Shown here piece after piece: positions 7,317-8,108 of a stretch of 8,108 nt of DNA. A program made the position numbers and the translations under genes. Source of the DNA: JAWXVD01 sp044425705 (GTDB lineage: Bacteria > Bacillota > Clostridia > Lachnospirales > Lachnospiraceae); the NCBI GenBank assembly GCA_044425705.1, contig JAWXVD010000149.1, positions 1 to 8,108 on the forward strand, given 5' to 3'. The notes under the pieces were generated by a model, which saw only the letters and a program-made list of their open reading frames with translations, was not told the DNA's origin and made no database searches. The stretch's first letter is position 1; every line of letters starts with the position of its first letter.

Positions 7317-8108
7317 ATGGATCAGCTGACAAAATCGTGTTTATCTTATCTATCAGAACATAAAATATTATGCAAATTAATGGAAGGGTTTACAGAAAAA
7401 TATCGTTCCTTTGGTACCGTATGTGGCAATGTAACATTAACCCGTTTAAGAGAAGAAGATATTGAAATACTAGAGGGATTTTTCGGGAAAAGTTTTCATG
7501 GGAAGAAGAAAACAACCATCTCTGCATCAACAGTAAGTAAAGCAATTGCAAATAGTTGCTATGCAGGTTGTGATTTAAATGATATAGTATGTGCTTTTCA
7601 GAGTGAACAATTATTGACGCATAAAGAAATGAAAGAAAAATACCAACTAGAACAAAAACAGTTTTTTGAGAAAATACTGGAAAAACATCATGATACTGTT
7701 TTTGCACAGTGGTTGAAAAAAGTATTAAGGACAAAAGATGCACCATTTTCTTATCTTGTAAAGCAATATAATGTGAATAAGGATTTATTAGAAAAACAGT
7801 GCAATTGGATTGCTAAAGCATTAAATTATCTACCAGTTGAACGAGATAGATACGAATATTTAGCTATTTTTGCAACCAATATCATGGGTGACCCTCATGG
7901 ATTTGATGAGGGTACCACCAATATGCTTTTGCTAAGATATGGGATTCTATTTTATATAGATAAGACAGAAAAAATTAGCAATGATTTTGAACAAAATAGT
8001 ATACAACAGGGTATAGGTGATAAGGGTGAAATCGTTGGACGTAGTAATGAAAATTGTTATTTGCCAATAAAGCATGTAAATAAGTTGTCAGCCGAAGAAA
8101 AGCAGGAA
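7317..8108 (+). CDS. jetD: Wadjet type III nuclease subunit JetD, N-terminal part, TIGR02679/DUF3323 (partial)
   Basis: The frame is open from the ATG at 7317 to the window end, 264 codons with no stop, so the gene is cut at its 3' side. The fragment matches the TIGR02679 family (DUF3323 N-terminal region): a start region with GTVCGNVTLTRLREEDIEIL, and GDPHGFDEG at residues 191-199, corresponding to the family's GDPH.lD motif. The catalytic half (DUF2399, TOPRIM-like) should lie beyond the window, so active-site residues cannot be checked here. JetD proteins cut the DNA captured by JetABC in the studied systems. Start choice: ATG 7317 lies 7 bp after the jetC stop with only a weak GTGAG (7302-7306) upstream. 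An in-frame GTG at 7302 would overlap jetC by 8 bases and has no clear ribosome-binding site. Either implies translational coupling to jetC. Confidence 0.88.
   Translation, partial: MDQLTKSCLSYLSEHKILCKLMEGFTEKYRSFGTVCGNVTLTRLREEDIEILEGFFGKSFHGKKKTTISASTVSKAIANSCYAGCDLNDIVCAFQSEQLLTHKEMKEKYQLEQKQFFEKILEKHHDTVFAQWLKKVLRTKDAPFSYLVKQYNVNKDLLEKQCNWIAKALNYLPVERDRYEYLAIFATNIMGDPHGFDEGTTNMLLLRYGILFYIDKTEKISNDFEQNSIQQGIGDKGEIVGRSNENCYLPIKHVNKLSAEEKQE

Noticed and set aside
7390..7746. 118-codon - strand frame opposite jetD
   Set aside because: The + strand frame here matches the JetD family including the GDPH motif region that follows, so the - strand frame is a shadow.

Overview
This window is AT-rich, with short intergenic gaps, purine-rich Shine-Dalgarno sites and codon use dominated by A/T-ending and AGA codons. 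That suggests a low-GC Bacillota, probably a clostridial or Lachnospiraceae-like bacterium; the organism is inferred from composition and cannot be fixed from this sequence. All identifiable genes lie on the + strand and form one four-gene operon.

The operon is a Wadjet-type plasmid-defence system of the kind called type III. The order is jetA (DUF2397/TIGR02677 family, 348-1832), jetB (DUF2398/TIGR02678 family, 1930-3081), jetC (TIGR02680 SMC-like ATPase, 3149-7309) and jetD (DUF3323/TIGR02679 N-terminal part, from 7317, cut by the window end at 264 codons). In the better-studied type I Wadjet and MksBEFG systems, a kleisin-like subunit (JetA/MksF), a KITE-like subunit (JetB/MksE) and an SMC-like motor (JetC/MksB) form a condensin-like machine that extrudes loops on small circular DNA, and a TOPRIM nuclease (JetD/MksG) then cuts it. 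The same division of labour is inferred here from family membership and gene order. The strongest direct evidence is in JetC: an N-terminal Walker A, long coiled coils around a central globular domain, and a C-terminal ABC signature followed by a Walker B.

Region by region: 1-335 has no complete gene. It holds a possible decayed 3' end of a coding sequence (8-151), a terminator-like hairpin that would act on the - strand (74-106), a perfect 13-bp palindrome with a 5-nt loop (198-228), and a good extended -10 promoter (269-297) for the operon. The jetA-jetB gap (1833-1929) carries a small hairpin ahead of a very strong ribosome-binding site and a GTG start. The jetB-jetC gap is 67 bp with no clear terminator, and jetC and jetD are separated by 7 bp or overlap by 8, depending on the jetD start. 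With no + strand terminator between the genes, one transcript probably covers jetABCD. No tRNA, rRNA, CRISPR array or intact mobile element is visible.
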